Source: Maribacter sp. MMG018 (lineage in GTDB: Bacteria > Bacteroidota > Bacteroidia > Flavobacteriales > Flavobacteriaceae). From it: 64,000 nt of DNA. The notes under the pieces were generated by a model, which was not told where the DNA came from, did not search any database, and saw only the letters and a list, made by a program, of their open reading frames with translations. Each line of letters opens with the position of its first letter. Position 1 is the first letter of the stretch. Positions 27,176-36,913 of the stretch are shown piece after piece. Position numbers and translations under genes: made by a program. The DNA lies in NCBI RefSeq assembly GCF_018100785.1, contig NZ_JAGJEC010000001.1, forward strand, positions 1,488,001-1,552,000. The letters are read 5' to 3'.

Positions 27176-29770
27176 ATGACCAAGTTCATGTCCTTGAACC
27201 CATTATTTACAATCCTATTAATTTTTATTGCAACCAATGTTTTTTCCCAGGACATGTCCTATGAAAATGGGAAGAAATATATATTGGGAGGACTGGAAGT
27301 CGTTGGTCTGGAAAGTTACAACGAGCAAACGGTTAAAACCTACACGGGCCTTAGGGTAGGGCAGCCAATTACCTTGCCCGGTGAAAAAATCAGCGAGGTC
27401 ATCAATAAATTATGGGGACTGGAGCTTTTTAGCGCGATAGATTTTTATATCACCAACATAGAGGGCGATAAGGTTTTTCTAGAACTAAATATTACTGAAC
27501 GCCCTACGCTGACAAACGTTACCTTTTATGGGGTTAAAGAAAGAAAGGTAGATGAGTTGATAGATGATACGGACTTAAAAAAAGGAAAGAAGATTACAGA
27601 AAGTCTTATCTCGAATACCAAAAATTACCTTGTCAATAAATACAAAAAACAGGGTTACCTTAATACAAAGGTCAGTATAACTACCGCGATGGATACCTCT
27701 GCGACCAATGCAAGAAGTATGGTGGTGAACATTAATAAAGGAGATAAGGTAAAGATAAAGGATATCGAGTTCGAGGGCAATGAGCAGATGTCGGACAAAA
27801 AACTTAGAAAGGCACTTAAAAACACCAAAAAGAAAAGGTTTGGTCGTTTCTGGAAAAAATCTAAGTTTATAAAGGATGACTACGAAGAGGATTTGGGCTC
27901 TTTAATTGATAAATATGCCGAAAACGGATATAGGGACGCCCGTATTATTTCTGATACCGTCGTAAAGGTAGATGAGAATAATATCAATCTAAAGATAAAG
28001 GTAGAAGAGGGGAATAAATATTATTTCGGAGATATAGATTTTGTTGGTAATACGGTGTATACCGACCGTCAATTAAATCAAGTTTTGGGAATTAAAAAAG
28101 GGGAAACCTATAACGGGGTTCTTTTAAGGGAGCGTATTGCCGATAATACCAAACCAGACCCTAATGATATTACCAGTCTATATCAGAACAACGGGTATTT
28201 GTTTTCAACTATCAACCCAGTAGAGGTATCTGCGGAAAATGATACCATAAATTTTGAAATAAGAATTATAGAGGGTAAGGAGACTTTCTTGGATCACGTT
28301 ACCGTTTCGGGTAACGATAAGACTAATGATCATGTTATTTTCAGGGAACTACGTACGCGCCCTGGACAAAAATATAATAAATCGGATATTATTAGGAGTA
28401 TCCGTGAATTAGGGCAACTCGGATTTTTTGATGCAGAGCAGATTACCCCCGATGTTTTAAATGCGAATCCTAACGAAGGTACGGTAGATTTGGCTTGGAG
28501 CTTGGTAGAATCAGGGTCTAGTCAAATAGAATTACAAGGTGGCTATGGTGGCGGTGGTTTTATCGGTACTTTAGGACTGTCTTTTAGTAACTTCTCTATT
28601 CAAAACTTGTTTAAAGGAGAAGCATACAAACCTGTGCCCATGGGAGATGGACAGACCTTTGCCCTTAGGGTACAGGCCAGTCGTACCTTTAGGGTATATA
28701 GTTTAAATTTTTCTGAACCATGGTTGGGAGGTAAAAAACCGGTTCGTTTTAGCTTAAACATGTCTAGAACACAACAATTTGCCGCTTCATACAGTAGTAG
28801 TGGAAATATAGAGGTAAATAAAGACCAACAATTTTCGATAACCGGTGTAACCCTTGGTCTTGCAAAACGTGTACAATGGCCAGATGATTATTTTACAATA
28901 TCTCATTCACTTGGTTACCAATTGTACGATTTTAGAAATTATAATATTGGTCTGTTCAATTTTGGAAACGGTAAGGCTAATTCATTGGCGTACACATTGG
29001 GTATTTCTAGAAGCTCTCAGGGTCCAAGTAGAATATTCCCTATGACAGGTTCTACTTTCGAATTAACGGCCAAGTTTACTCCTCCATATTCGCTTTTTAG
29101 TAATAAGGATTTTGCCTCTTTAAAAGATAGAAGTGAAGAGTTGACCGAAAAACAATATAGTGAAGGGCTGACCGCTGCCGAATCAAGTGAGTTAGAAGAT
29201 ATAGACCAAGAAAGATTTAGGTTGTTGGAGTACTATAAAATTAAGTTTAAAGGTGATTGGTATACTACTTTGATCGATAAGTTGGTTTTGCGTACCAATG
29301 CTGAATTCGGATTTTTAGGAAACTACAACAGTGATATTGGTGATGTGCCGTTTGAGCGATTTTTTGTAGGTGGTGATGGTCTTGGTAACTTTACTTTGGA
29401 TGGTAGGGATGTTGTACAGTTGCGTGGTTATGATGAGCAGGCCTTAACGCCATTAGACCCAATTACAGGACAACAGGAAGGTGGTTTGATCTATAATAAG
29501 TTTTCTATGGAACTGAGATATCCACTAACGCTTAAGCCATCTGCGTCCATCTACGGACTTGTATTTTTAGAGGGTGGTAATGCCTTCAACAATTTTCAGG
29601 AGTTTAATCCGTTTCAATTAAAACGATCGACCGGAGTGGGGCTGAGAATATTTATGCCGGCATTTGGTTTACTGGGCATTGATTTTGGATATGGCTTCGA
29701 TGAAGACAATACCGGTGCCACAGGACCCAGTGGATGGCAAACACACTTCATTATTGGTCAGCAGTTTTAA
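27176..29770 (+). CDS. bamA: Outer membrane protein assembly factor BamA
   Basis: 864 residues from ATG 27176, 4 bases after the uppS stop; ATG 27188 is an alternative. A signal peptide ends near NVFSQ. Several POTRA repeats follow (for example VVGLESYNEQTVKTYTGLRVGQPI, IKDIEFEGNEQMSDKKLRKAL, YFGDIDFVGNTVYTDRQLNQVL, LDHVTVSGNDKTNDHVIFRELRTRPG), then the 16-strand barrel with FFVGGDGLGNFTLDGRDVVQLRGY, the Omp85 lid-lock region. It inserts beta-barrel proteins into the outer membrane. Located in the DUF6089-uppS-bamA-ompH-ompH order common in Flavobacteriia. Confidence 0.95.
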   Translation: MTKFMSLNPLFTILLIFIATNVFSQDMSYENGKKYILGGLEVVGLESYNEQTVKTYTGLRVGQPITLPGEKISEVINKLWGLELFSAIDFYITNIEGDKVFLELNITERPTLTNVTFYGVKERKVDELIDDTDLKKGKKITESLISNTKNYLVNKYKKQGYLNTKVSITTAMDTSATNARSMVVNINKGDKVKIKDIEFEGNEQMSDKKLRKALKNTKKKRFGRFWKKSKFIKDDYEEDLGSLIDKYAENGYRDARIISDTVVKVDENNINLKIKVEEGNKYYFGDIDFVGNTVYTDRQLNQVLGIKKGETYNGVLLRERIADNTKPDPNDITSLYQNNGYLFSTINPVEVSAENDTINFEIRIIEGKETFLDHVTVSGNDKTNDHVIFRELRTRPGQKYNKSDIIRSIRELGQLGFFDAEQITPDVLNANPNEGTVDLAWSLVESGSSQIELQGGYGGGGFIGTLGLSFSNFSIQNLFKGEAYKPVPMGDGQTFALRVQASRTFRVYSLNFSEPWLGGKKPVRFSLNMSRTQQFAASYSSSGNIEVNKDQQFSITGVTLGLAKRVQWPDDYFTISHSLGYQLYDFRNYNIGLFNFGNGKANSLAYTLGISRSSQGPSRIFPMTGSTFELTAKFTPPYSLFSNKDFASLKDRSEELTEKQYSEGLTAAESSELEDIDQERFRLLEYYKIKFKGDWYTTLIDKLVLRTNAEFGFLGNYNSDIGDVPFERFFVGGDGLGNFTLDGRDVVQLRGYDEQALTPLDPITGQQEGGLIYNKFSMELRYPLTLKPSASIYGLVFLEGGNAFNNFQEFNPFQLKRSTGVGLRIFMPAFGLLGIDFGYGFDEDNTGATGPSGWQTHFIIGQQF

Positions 29771-29830
29771 TTTTATTGTAAAATTATGCAATCGGTCAAT
29801 ATGCTAATCTATTCATTTTAAAAGTTTTAG

Positions 29831-29838
29831 TAATTTTG
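29831..29838 (+). promoter_or_regulatory. Candidate -7 element before ompH
   Basis: TAATTTTG matches the TAnnTTTG consensus in the 104-base gap after bamA, 36 bases before the first ompH ATG. It could give the two chaperone genes their own promoter. No -33 TTG is at the expected distance. Confidence 0.45.
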
Positions 29839-29874
29839 GCACGATATTTTCTATTGGATTAAACGATATCAAAG

Positions 29875-30711
29875 ATGAAGTCAAAAACAAAAGTTCTTAT
29901 ATTTCTTGTTACCGTAATTACAGGGTTGTATGTCTCAGCTCAAAGAGGTGTGCGAATTGGTTATGTGGATATGGAATATATACTGCAAAATGTTGAGGAG
30001 TACCGTGAGGCTAGTGAGCAACTAGAGGCTAAGGTCCAAAAATGGAAGATAGAGATTGAGCAGAAGCAAAATGTGGTAGAGCAAATGAAGAAAGATTTAA
30101 TGGCGGAGAAAGTATTGCTTACCCCTGAACTTATTGAGGAGCGTGAGGAGGAAATCCAAATTCTGGAGCGGGAGATGATAGAGTACCAACAAGACAGGTT
30201 TGGGCCACAGGGAGATTTAGTGCTGCAGAAAAGAAGGTTGATACAACCAATACAAGATCAGGTGTTCAATGAAGTGCAAAAATTGGGTGCAAATAAAAAA
30301 TATGATTTTATTTTTGATAAATCTGCGGATGTTGTAATGTTGTATTCCGAAAAAAGGCACGATATTAGTGATCTGGTATTGAGAGGTATTGCTAGAACCA
30401 GAAAAATAAGCAAGCCTAAACAAAAAGCGGACAATAGAAGTAAATTGGATGATTTTGAGGATGAAGAGGAGATAAGTGAAGCTTTACAAGAAAGAATAGA
30501 TAAGGCGAAAGAAGCGGAGGAAGCCAGGGAGAAAACGGCAAACGAAAAGAAGGAAGAGCAGCTTAAGTTAAGGGAAGAGAGAAAAAAGGCCTATGAGGAG
30601 CGAAGAAAAAAACTATTGGAGGAGAGAGAGGCAAAGCGTAAGGCTAAATTAGAGGAGCGTAAAAAAGATAACGAGAATAGTGAAGAGGCTGAAGAAAATA
30701 AAGAAAACTAA
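29875..30711 (+). CDS. OmpH/Skp-family periplasmic chaperone with long charged tail
   Basis: 278 residues. A signal peptide ends near VSAQ. The Skp core (about residues 25-170) begins with RIGYVDMEYILQNV and continues as a coiled coil (VEQMKKDLMAEK...ILEREMIEYQQD). The last ~90 residues are almost wholly Lys/Glu/Arg/Ala, a predicted single long helix not found in E. coli Skp (~160 residues). Skp holds unfolded outer-membrane proteins on their way to BamA, encoded just upstream. The function of the tail is unknown. Confidence 0.88.
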   Translation: MKSKTKVLIFLVTVITGLYVSAQRGVRIGYVDMEYILQNVEEYREASEQLEAKVQKWKIEIEQKQNVVEQMKKDLMAEKVLLTPELIEEREEEIQILEREMIEYQQDRFGPQGDLVLQKRRLIQPIQDQVFNEVQKLGANKKYDFIFDKSADVVMLYSEKRHDISDLVLRGIARTRKISKPKQKADNRSKLDDFEDEEEISEALQERIDKAKEAEEAREKTANEKKEEQLKLREERKKAYEERRKKLLEEREAKRKAKLEERKKDNENSEEAEENKEN

Positions 30712-30767
30712 CTCAGTAAAATCAATAACCATTAATTAATACTTAAATAAGAATTAAATTTTAACTC

Positions 30768-31277
30768 ATGAAACAAGTAAAGAAAATTGCGGTAGCCTTA
30801 ATGTTGTTCGTGGCGGCGACCAGTTTTGTTAATGCGCAGAGTAAAGTGGCACATATAGATGTTACACAATTGTTATCTGCCATGCCAGAAATGAAAGCAG
30901 CTGAAGCAGAACTTAAAAAGCTTCAAGAAACATATAATGCCGATATACAAGCTTCTATGACCGAACTCCGTAATAAATTTACGCAGTATCAGAACGAGGC
31001 AGCTTCTAAGTCCAAAGAAGAGAACGATAAAAGGGCGGCAGAACTTCAAGGTTATGAAAAGAACATAGGAGAGGCGCAGCAAGCAGCTCAGCAAGAGTTT
31101 CAAAAGAAACAAGCGGAATTGTTCGCCCCAATATCAGAAAAGGCAAAGGCGGCCATAGAAAAGGTTGCAGCGGAACAAGGATTTGATTACGTTATAGATT
31201 CACAAGCGGGTGGAGGTCTTATCGTAGCAAAAGGAAAAGACCTTTTGGCAGACGTAAAAAAAGAACTAGGTTTCTAA
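30768..31277 (+). CDS. OmpH/Skp-family periplasmic chaperone
   Basis: 169 residues, standard Skp length. A signal peptide ends at FVNAQ. The core starts KVAHIDVTQLLSAMP, has a coiled-coil tentacle (LKKLQETYNADIQASMTELRNK through EEFQKKQAELF), and closes with the FDYVIDSQ strand. This is the second, shorter Skp copy, 56 bases after the first, ending the envelope cluster before a terminator. Confidence 0.93.
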   Translation: MKQVKKIAVALMLFVAATSFVNAQSKVAHIDVTQLLSAMPEMKAAEAELKKLQETYNADIQASMTELRNKFTQYQNEAASKSKEENDKRAAELQGYEKNIGEAQQAAQQEFQKKQAELFAPISEKAKAAIEKVAAEQGFDYVIDSQAGGGLIVAKGKDLLADVKKELGF

Positions 31278-31300
31278 GAACTAGAAACTAAGATTGTAAA

Positions 31301-31332
31301 AAAAACCATTCCTTATTAGGGATGGTTTTTTT
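31301..31332 (+). terminator. Bidirectional terminator, ompH / glycosyltransferase
   Basis: Nine-pair stem AACCATTCC / GGGATGGTT (31304-31312 with 31319-31327), A-rich before and T-rich after. It lies between the convergent ompH and GT2 genes and can serve both strands. Confidence 0.8.
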
Positions 31333-32185
31333 ATGCCATAATTTTTTGTTTAATGTTCCTCCAGCGGAGTTTTCTGATGAACCTTCCTTCCTTCTCGGTA
31401 ACTAGAAAGGGTGTTTTTTCTTTTTCGGCTTCAAAATAACCGTACATGTTATCGGATAGGGCTTGTAGCTTTTTGTTTTTGATGGCCATCTTCAATGATG
31501 CTATCAAGGTTATCCAAAAACCATAGCGCATGGTGTACATGGCTTTTCCCTGTAAAAGTTTTGCCTTGGGGTCGTAAGCGTTTCCGGTTGGTCTTAAATG
31601 TTTTACTCTTAAAGTATCGTCGGTATATAGTTCAAATCCGTGGTACTGCGCCAGAAGCTCGTCTACGGTATCCCATCCCATAGCACTTTTAAGCCCTCCA
31701 ATGGCTTTGTAGCAACTTTTAGAGTATGCTTTAATGGCTCCTCTAATATGATTCTTGTCCATAGGGTGGTTCAGTACCCATTTGTCCTCGTTGTCTTGCT
31801 CATATATAAACCCACCGGAAATACCAATTTGTGGTCTTTCTTTAAAAATGTAAGCTATTTTTTCAAAATAGTTGTGGGGTAAAATGATATCGGCATCCAA
31901 TTTTACTATAAAAGCATAGTTGTCGTCTGTTAGCTCTGTTCCCTTTTTAAAGGCGTTTATCACTTTGCTGCCCGGCATGTGCAAGGTAGAGGATGCCGTA
32001 TTTAGTTTTGTGATGAATGGGTGGGTGGATGCAAATTCATCAATAATTTTTTCAGTGCCATCAGTGGAATTGTCGTTGACAACGATAACTTTTTTGGGAA
32101 GGAGTGTTTGCTTTACGATACTGTCCAATGTGAGCCCTATAAAGGTCTCTTCGTTATGTGCCGGAATAATGACATAGTAATCCAT
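31331..32185 (-). CDS. Family 2 glycosyltransferase
   Basis: 284 residues. The GT-A fold is shown by the N-terminal YYVIIPAHNEETFI, VVNDNSTDGT and the LDADIIL metal-binding motif (about residue 95). No membrane helix is seen except possibly a weak one near residue 230 (YGFWITLIASLKMA). It transfers a sugar from a nucleotide donor to an unknown acceptor. It is the last gene of an operon with a methyltransferase (8-base gap) and a KAS III-like enzyme, suggesting a glycosylated lipid or aryl product, though this is inference. Confidence 0.85.
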   Translation of the reverse strand: MDYYVIIPAHNEETFIGLTLDSIVKQTLLPKKVIVVNDNSTDGTEKIIDEFASTHPFITKLNTASSTLHMPGSKVINAFKKGTELTDDNYAFIVKLDADIILPHNYFEKIAYIFKERPQIGISGGFIYEQDNEDKWVLNHPMDKNHIRGAIKAYSKSCYKAIGGLKSAMGWDTVDELLAQYHGFELYTDDTLRVKHLRPTGNAYDPKAKLLQGKAMYTMRYGFWITLIASLKMAIKNKKLQALSDNMYGYFEAEKEKTPFLVTEKEGRFIRKLRWRNIKQKIMA

Positions 32186-32193
32186 TTAAACCT

Positions 32194-32724
32194 TTAATTA
32201 TCGGTTTTTCTGATGGCGTATACGATATAGTACCTGTGGGTGAACAATCTAAGAAGAGGCCGAAAACCTATTTTTTTAACAGGATGTGCCCATTTTTTGG
32301 TTTCCTTTATTTCCCATCCGGCTTTTTCTAAAAGCCAGTTAAATTGCCAATCTTCAAATTCGTGGTAATGACGGTCCCAAGGGTCTGTTTTACTTCTGTA
32401 CGCCGGTGCAAACCACAAACGAAGGGGAATACTGGCCACTAATTTAGTAGCCTTAACTTTTGATAGTACGTTCAAAGGAGCTAAAAGATGTTCAAAAATC
32501 TCGAAGGCGGTAACAACCTCGGCATCCGAGTCCAATACCGATGAAAAGTCTATGTCCAGATCTTCGCCCTTTGTATTTTCTACCGAATAGCCTTCAGATT
32601 GCATTATCTTAGAAAAAGGGTTTTCTACTCCTAAGTCTAAAATAGGCTCATTGGGCGAAACATGTTTCTTTAAAAAATCGAGGGTATGTTTAAATCTTTT
32701 GCTCGGAAAACTTTTTTCGTACAT
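32194..32724 (-). CDS. Class I SAM-dependent methyltransferase (type 11-like)
   Basis: 176 residues from ATG 32724, one base after the KAS III stop; an ATG at 32748 inside the upstream gene is less likely. Motif I is short (PILDLGVENPFS), and a later AFEIFEHL motif and HYHEFEDWQFNWLL match the methyltransferase type 11 group. The middle ASIPLRLWF region is typical. The substrate is unknown. The tight coupling implies it acts on the product of the neighbouring KAS III-like enzyme or glycosyltransferase. Confidence 0.8.
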   Translation of the reverse strand: MYEKSFPSKRFKHTLDFLKKHVSPNEPILDLGVENPFSKIMQSEGYSVENTKGEDLDIDFSSVLDSDAEVVTAFEIFEHLLAPLNVLSKVKATKLVASIPLRLWFAPAYRSKTDPWDRHYHEFEDWQFNWLLEKAGWEIKETKKWAHPVKKIGFRPLLRLFTHRYYIVYAIRKTDN

Positions 32725-32725
32725 T

Positions 32726-33781
32726 TTAGATTCTGTAAACGATTGCATTGACGTTCATTCCTGCGCCAACACTTGCAAATATAACAACATCGCCCTTGTG
32801 TAGATGGTGATTTTCTATTTTTCCTTTTAAAATACCGTCCAATAGGGTGGGAATGGTGGCTACGGAACTATTGCCCAGTTTTTCGATTGTCATGGGCATT
32901 ATGTCTTTTGGGGCCTCCATTTCGTATAGGTCGTAAAATCTTTCGACGATTGCCTCGTCCATTTTTTTATTTGCCTGATGAATCAATATTTTTTTTACCT
33001 CTGTAATATCCACCCCGCTTTGCTGAACGCAGTCGGCCATGGCTTGAGGGACATTTGTTAAGGCGAATTCATAGATTTTACGCCCGAACATCTTTATGTA
33101 TTTGGTGTCTTGTTCAGATTTGTTGTAACTCTTTCCGTTAAACAGAAAGTAGGCTTCTTCATACGTGAACGACGCACTGTTATGGGCTAAAATACCGTTT
33201 TCGCCGTTGGTTTTTTCTATAATAACGGCTCCTGCACCATCGGCATATATCATAGAATCACGGTCATAGGGGTCTGTCAACCTTGATAATGTTTCTCCTC
33301 CGATTACCAAACATTTTTTTGCAATACCACTTTTAATAAAAGCATTTGCCTGGATCACGGCTTCTATCCATCCAGGGCACCCAAAAAGCATATCGTAGGC
33401 GACGCATTTTGGATTTTTGATTTTAAGTTTGTGTTTAACACGGGATGCCAAACTGGGAACGGCATCACTTTGCGATTGCCCGTAGGAGACGTCACCAAAG
33501 TTATGGGCAAAAATAATATAGTCTATTTCTTCCTTGTCTATGCCAGCATCTTTTATGGCTTTTTCAGAGGCCTTAAAAGCGATGTCCGAATTGTTTAGGT
33601 CGTTGCTGACATAACGTCTTTCTTTAATGCCCGTAATCGCCTCAAACTTGCGAATGATGACATCATTGCTTTGAGGAAATTTACTGCCATCGTTGTTTAG
33701 AAATGTATTGTTTATAAAAGCCATATTTTCTACAGTGTTGGTTGGGATATAGCTACCTGTGCCGGTAATACTTACACTCAT
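32726..33781 (-). CDS. 3-oxoacyl-ACP synthase III family protein (FabH-like)
   Basis: 351 residues. The KAS III triad is present: Cys135 in FGCPGW, His in ILIHQANKKM and Asn in KLGNSSVATIP. N-terminal ITGTGSYIPTN and the C-terminal GAGMNVNAIVYRI fit the thiolase fold. The central insertion and the MSVSITGTG start are closer to specialised KAS III-like enzymes than to housekeeping FabH. It makes C-C bonds from acyl-CoA or acyl-ACP. It leads the three-gene operon with a methyltransferase and a glycosyltransferase. Confidence 0.88.
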   Translation of the reverse strand: MSVSITGTGSYIPTNTVENMAFINNTFLNNDGSKFPQSNDVIIRKFEAITGIKERRYVSNDLNNSDIAFKASEKAIKDAGIDKEEIDYIIFAHNFGDVSYGQSQSDAVPSLASRVKHKLKIKNPKCVAYDMLFGCPGWIEAVIQANAFIKSGIAKKCLVIGGETLSRLTDPYDRDSMIYADGAGAVIIEKTNGENGILAHNSASFTYEEAYFLFNGKSYNKSEQDTKYIKMFGRKIYEFALTNVPQAMADCVQQSGVDITEVKKILIHQANKKMDEAIVERFYDLYEMEAPKDIMPMTIEKLGNSSVATIPTLLDGILKGKIENHHLHKGDVVIFASVGAGMNVNAIVYRI

Positions 33782-33823
33782 ATACTTTTATCATGGTTTA
33801 GAATGTAAAAGTTATAATAAAAA

Positions 33824-33857
33824 GTAAAACTTGCTATGCGTGCATAGCAAGTTTTAC
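33824..33857 (-). terminator. Terminator after gcvP
   Basis: A perfect 16-bp inverted repeat (33824-33839 with 33842-33857) with a 2-base centre. On the minus strand it is followed by a TTTTTATT run. It lies 91 bases past the gcvP stop and ends its transcript before the KAS III operon. Confidence 0.8.
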
Positions 33858-33948
33858 GATGTTCAAAATTCATTGTTTTTCGAATGAAAGAGTCACCTTA
33901 GGTTCTTAAACAAGCAAAAGTCAATGTTTGCAAGAACTTTGAGTGTTT

Positions 33949-36798
33949 TTATGCCTCGGCGTACGCCTCAATAGGGGTACAGGTACATATTAAATTACGA
34001 TCTCCATAAGCATCATCTACCCTGCGTACCGATGGCCAGAATTTGTTTTCCGAAACATAAGGCAAAGGAAACGCGGCTTTCTGTCTGGTATATGGAAATT
34101 CCCAAGTATCGTTGGTAACCATATCCATGGTATGCGGAGCGTTTTTAAGCACGTTGTTAGAGTCTCCGGCTATTGCCTCGTCAATTTCTTGTCTTATGGA
34201 TATCATTGCGTCGCAAAAACGATCTAGTTCTTCCAGGCTTTCACTTTCCGTGGGCTCTATCATTAGTGTGCCCGCTACTGGGAAGGACACCGTAGGAGCG
34301 TGAAAACCATAGTCCATTAAACGTTTTGCTATATCGGTAACTTCGATACCGTTTTGTTTAAATGGCCTACAGTCGATAATCATTTCATGGGCGGCCCTTC
34401 CTTTTTCTCCACTATAGAGAACATCAAATTTTCCGTTTAAACGATGTTTGATATAGTTGGCGTTTAAGATGGCTATTTTGGTAGATTGTGTTAAACCTTC
34501 CAAACCTAACATTTTAATGTATCCGTAAGATATCAAGCATACAAGGGCGCTTCCCCAAGGTGCTGCGGAGACAGCCGTTATACCTTTTTCGCCACCAGTT
34601 TTTATAACGGGGTTGCCCGGTAAGAACGGTGCTAATTGCGGAGCTACACAAATAGGGCCTACGCCAGGTCCGCCACCACCGTGGGGTATGGCGAATGTCT
34701 TATGTAAATTAAGGTGGCATACATCTGCGCCAATGGTTGCAGGATTGGTTAATCCTACTTGGGCGTTCATATTGGCACCGTCCATATATACTTGTCCTCC
34801 ATGGTCATGGATCAATTTCGTAATATGTTTAATAGAAGACTCAAAAACTCCATGTGTTGATGGGTATGTAACCATTAAAGCCGCAAGATTATCGGCGTGC
34901 AGTTTTACCTTGTCTTCAAGGTCTGAAACATCAATGTTTCCTTTTTCATCCGTTTTGGTTACTACTACTTTCATTCCTGCCATTACTGCAGATGCCGGGT
35001 TGGTACCATGTGCAGATGCGGGAATGATACAGATGTTTCTATGTTCTTCTCCTCTAGATTTGTGATAGGCCCTAATTACCATTAGACCGGTGTATTCACC
35101 TTGGGCACCAGAATTGGGCTGTAAAGAAGTGTCGGAGAACCCTGTGATTATAGAGAGGTCTTTTGCTAACTCCTTTAGAACTATTTGATAGCCTTCTGCT
35201 TGCTCAACAGGTACAAATGGGTGTATGTTTCCCCAACTAGCGCTGCTTAAAGCCAACATTTCCGAAGCGGCATTTAATTTCATGGTACAGCTTCCTAAAG
35301 AAATCATGCTATGGTTCAAAGACAAATCTTTGCGTTCCAGTTTTTTGATGTAACGCATCAACTCTGTTTCTGAATGATAACTGTTGAATACCTTGTTTTC
35401 TAAAAATGAGGATGTGCGCCTTACCTGATCTAAAATGGCAGATTCGTTCAATAGCCCGTCAACCTGTATGCTTTCTTTTTCTTTGGCTTTCGCAAAAATG
35501 GATATAATCTGGTTAAGGTCTTTTATAGAGGTCGCTTCGTTTATAGAAATTGAAACGGTTTCGTTGTCTATATATAGGAAATTGACTTCTTCTTTTTCAG
35601 CAATTGGCCTTACTGCATTGGCATCCGCTTTTATTACGATGGTATCAAAGTAAGAAGTGTTAAGCTGGTAGTACCCTAGTTTTTCTAAAGAATCTACTAA
35701 GGTTTTTGTGGTTGAGTGTACTTTGTTGGCGATATAGCTTAATCCTTTTGGTCCGTGATAGACTGCATACATACCTGCCATAACTGCCAATAATACTTGG
35801 GCCGTACAGATATTAGAGGTTGCTTTATCTCTTTTTATATGTTGTTCACGTGTTTGCAAGGCCATTCGTAAAGCCGGTTTTCCATCCTTGTCCTTGGTGA
35901 TACCGATGATTCTTCCCGGAATGCTTCTTTTGTATGCTTCTTTAGTGGCAAAAAAAGCGGCATGTGGGCCTCCGTAACCTAACGGAATTCCGAAGCGTTG
36001 AGTGGTTCCGACAACTACGTCTACGCCAAATTCACCAGGAGGTGTCAATAGTACCAAACTTAGAATGTCTGCGGCAACGGCGGTTTTTATGTCCGCTTCC
36101 TTTGCCTTGTCTACAAAAGAAGAGTAATCATAAATTTGGCCATATTTGCCAGGATATTGTAATAGGGTACCATAAAACTCGGAACCAAATTCAAACTCCT
36201 CATGATTACCTATGACTAGCTCAATACCCAATGGTAACGCTCTTGTCTTAAGTAGCGATATTGTTTGAGGCAACACCTCCTCGGATACGAAAAATTTAAC
36301 AACGTTGTTTTTTTTCTGATCTCTAGAACGAAGGTCGTAAAGCATGGTCATCGCTTCCGCTGCCGCAGTACTTTCATCTAACAACGAAGCATTGGCCATT
36401 TCCATTCCGGTAAGGTCAGATACCATTGTTTGAAAATTTAGCAGGGCCTCTAGCCTACCTTGCGCTATTTCTGCCTGGTAAGGAGTATATGCCGTGTACC
36501 ATCCGGGGTTTTCTAAAATATTTCTTTTGATCGCAGATGGCATAAGACTTTCGTGATATCCTAGACCAATATAGGAACGAAAAATTCTATTTTTTTTCGA
36601 TAAGGCCTCAAGATGCGCCAAGAACCTATGTTCGCTCATGGGGGCTTCCAGATCCAAAGGCTCTTTTAATCGAATGTCATCTGGTATTGTTTCAAAAATC
36701 AACTGTTCCAAACTATCTGCGGATACAGTTTCTAGCATGTGTTGGAGATTTTCCTCTCTTATTCCAATATGTCGGGATGCAAACACGTCAGTCTTCAT
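33949..36798 (-). CDS. gcvP: Glycine dehydrogenase (decarboxylating), P-protein
   Basis: 949 residues, the single-chain form. The PLP-binding lysine is Lys700 in HLNLHKTFAIPHGGGGPG; the N-terminal half shows SYIGLGYHESLMPSAI and the YTPYQAEIAQGRLE signature. It decarboxylates glycine and transfers the aminomethyl group to the H-protein lipoyl arm in the glycine cleavage system. The T and H genes are not nearby. It has its own promoter and terminator. Confidence 0.97.
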   Translation of the reverse strand: MKTDVFASRHIGIREENLQHMLETVSADSLEQLIFETIPDDIRLKEPLDLEAPMSEHRFLAHLEALSKKNRIFRSYIGLGYHESLMPSAIKRNILENPGWYTAYTPYQAEIAQGRLEALLNFQTMVSDLTGMEMANASLLDESTAAAEAMTMLYDLRSRDQKKNNVVKFFVSEEVLPQTISLLKTRALPLGIELVIGNHEEFEFGSEFYGTLLQYPGKYGQIYDYSSFVDKAKEADIKTAVAADILSLVLLTPPGEFGVDVVVGTTQRFGIPLGYGGPHAAFFATKEAYKRSIPGRIIGITKDKDGKPALRMALQTREQHIKRDKATSNICTAQVLLAVMAGMYAVYHGPKGLSYIANKVHSTTKTLVDSLEKLGYYQLNTSYFDTIVIKADANAVRPIAEKEEVNFLYIDNETVSISINEATSIKDLNQIISIFAKAKEKESIQVDGLLNESAILDQVRRTSSFLENKVFNSYHSETELMRYIKKLERKDLSLNHSMISLGSCTMKLNAASEMLALSSASWGNIHPFVPVEQAEGYQIVLKELAKDLSIITGFSDTSLQPNSGAQGEYTGLMVIRAYHKSRGEEHRNICIIPASAHGTNPASAVMAGMKVVVTKTDEKGNIDVSDLEDKVKLHADNLAALMVTYPSTHGVFESSIKHITKLIHDHGGQVYMDGANMNAQVGLTNPATIGADVCHLNLHKTFAIPHGGGGPGVGPICVAPQLAPFLPGNPVIKTGGEKGITAVSAAPWGSALVCLISYGYIKMLGLEGLTQSTKIAILNANYIKHRLNGKFDVLYSGEKGRAAHEMIIDCRPFKQNGIEVTDIAKRLMDYGFHAPTVSFPVAGTLMIEPTESESLEELDRFCDAMISIRQEIDEAIAGDSNNVLKNAPHTMDMVTNDTWEFPYTRQKAAFPLPYVSENKFWPSVRRVDDAYGDRNLICTCTPIEAYAEA

Positions 36799-36819
36799 AA
36801 GTTGTTCGAATTAATTGTG

Positions 36820-36827
36820 CAAAATTA
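36820..36827 (-). promoter_or_regulatory. Candidate -7 element of the gcvP promoter
   Basis: TAATTTTG on the minus strand, 21 bases before the gcvP ATG. A TTG lies 23 bases further upstream, slightly more than the usual spacing. It faces the promoter of the UbiA-like gene. Confidence 0.5.
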
Positions 36828-36842
36828 GCGATTAATTATCGC
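36828..36842. repeat. Inverted repeat GCGAT-N5-ATCGC between facing promoters
   Basis: Five-base arms around TAATT, directly next to the gcvP -7 box. It could be an operator, but it is short enough to be chance. Confidence 0.35.
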
Positions 36843-36913
36843 AAAAATGGCAAGTATGTGTGCAAGGAAAGCGAAAGTTTTTAACCAAAAACCATGGTTA
36901 TAAACAGTTTGGG

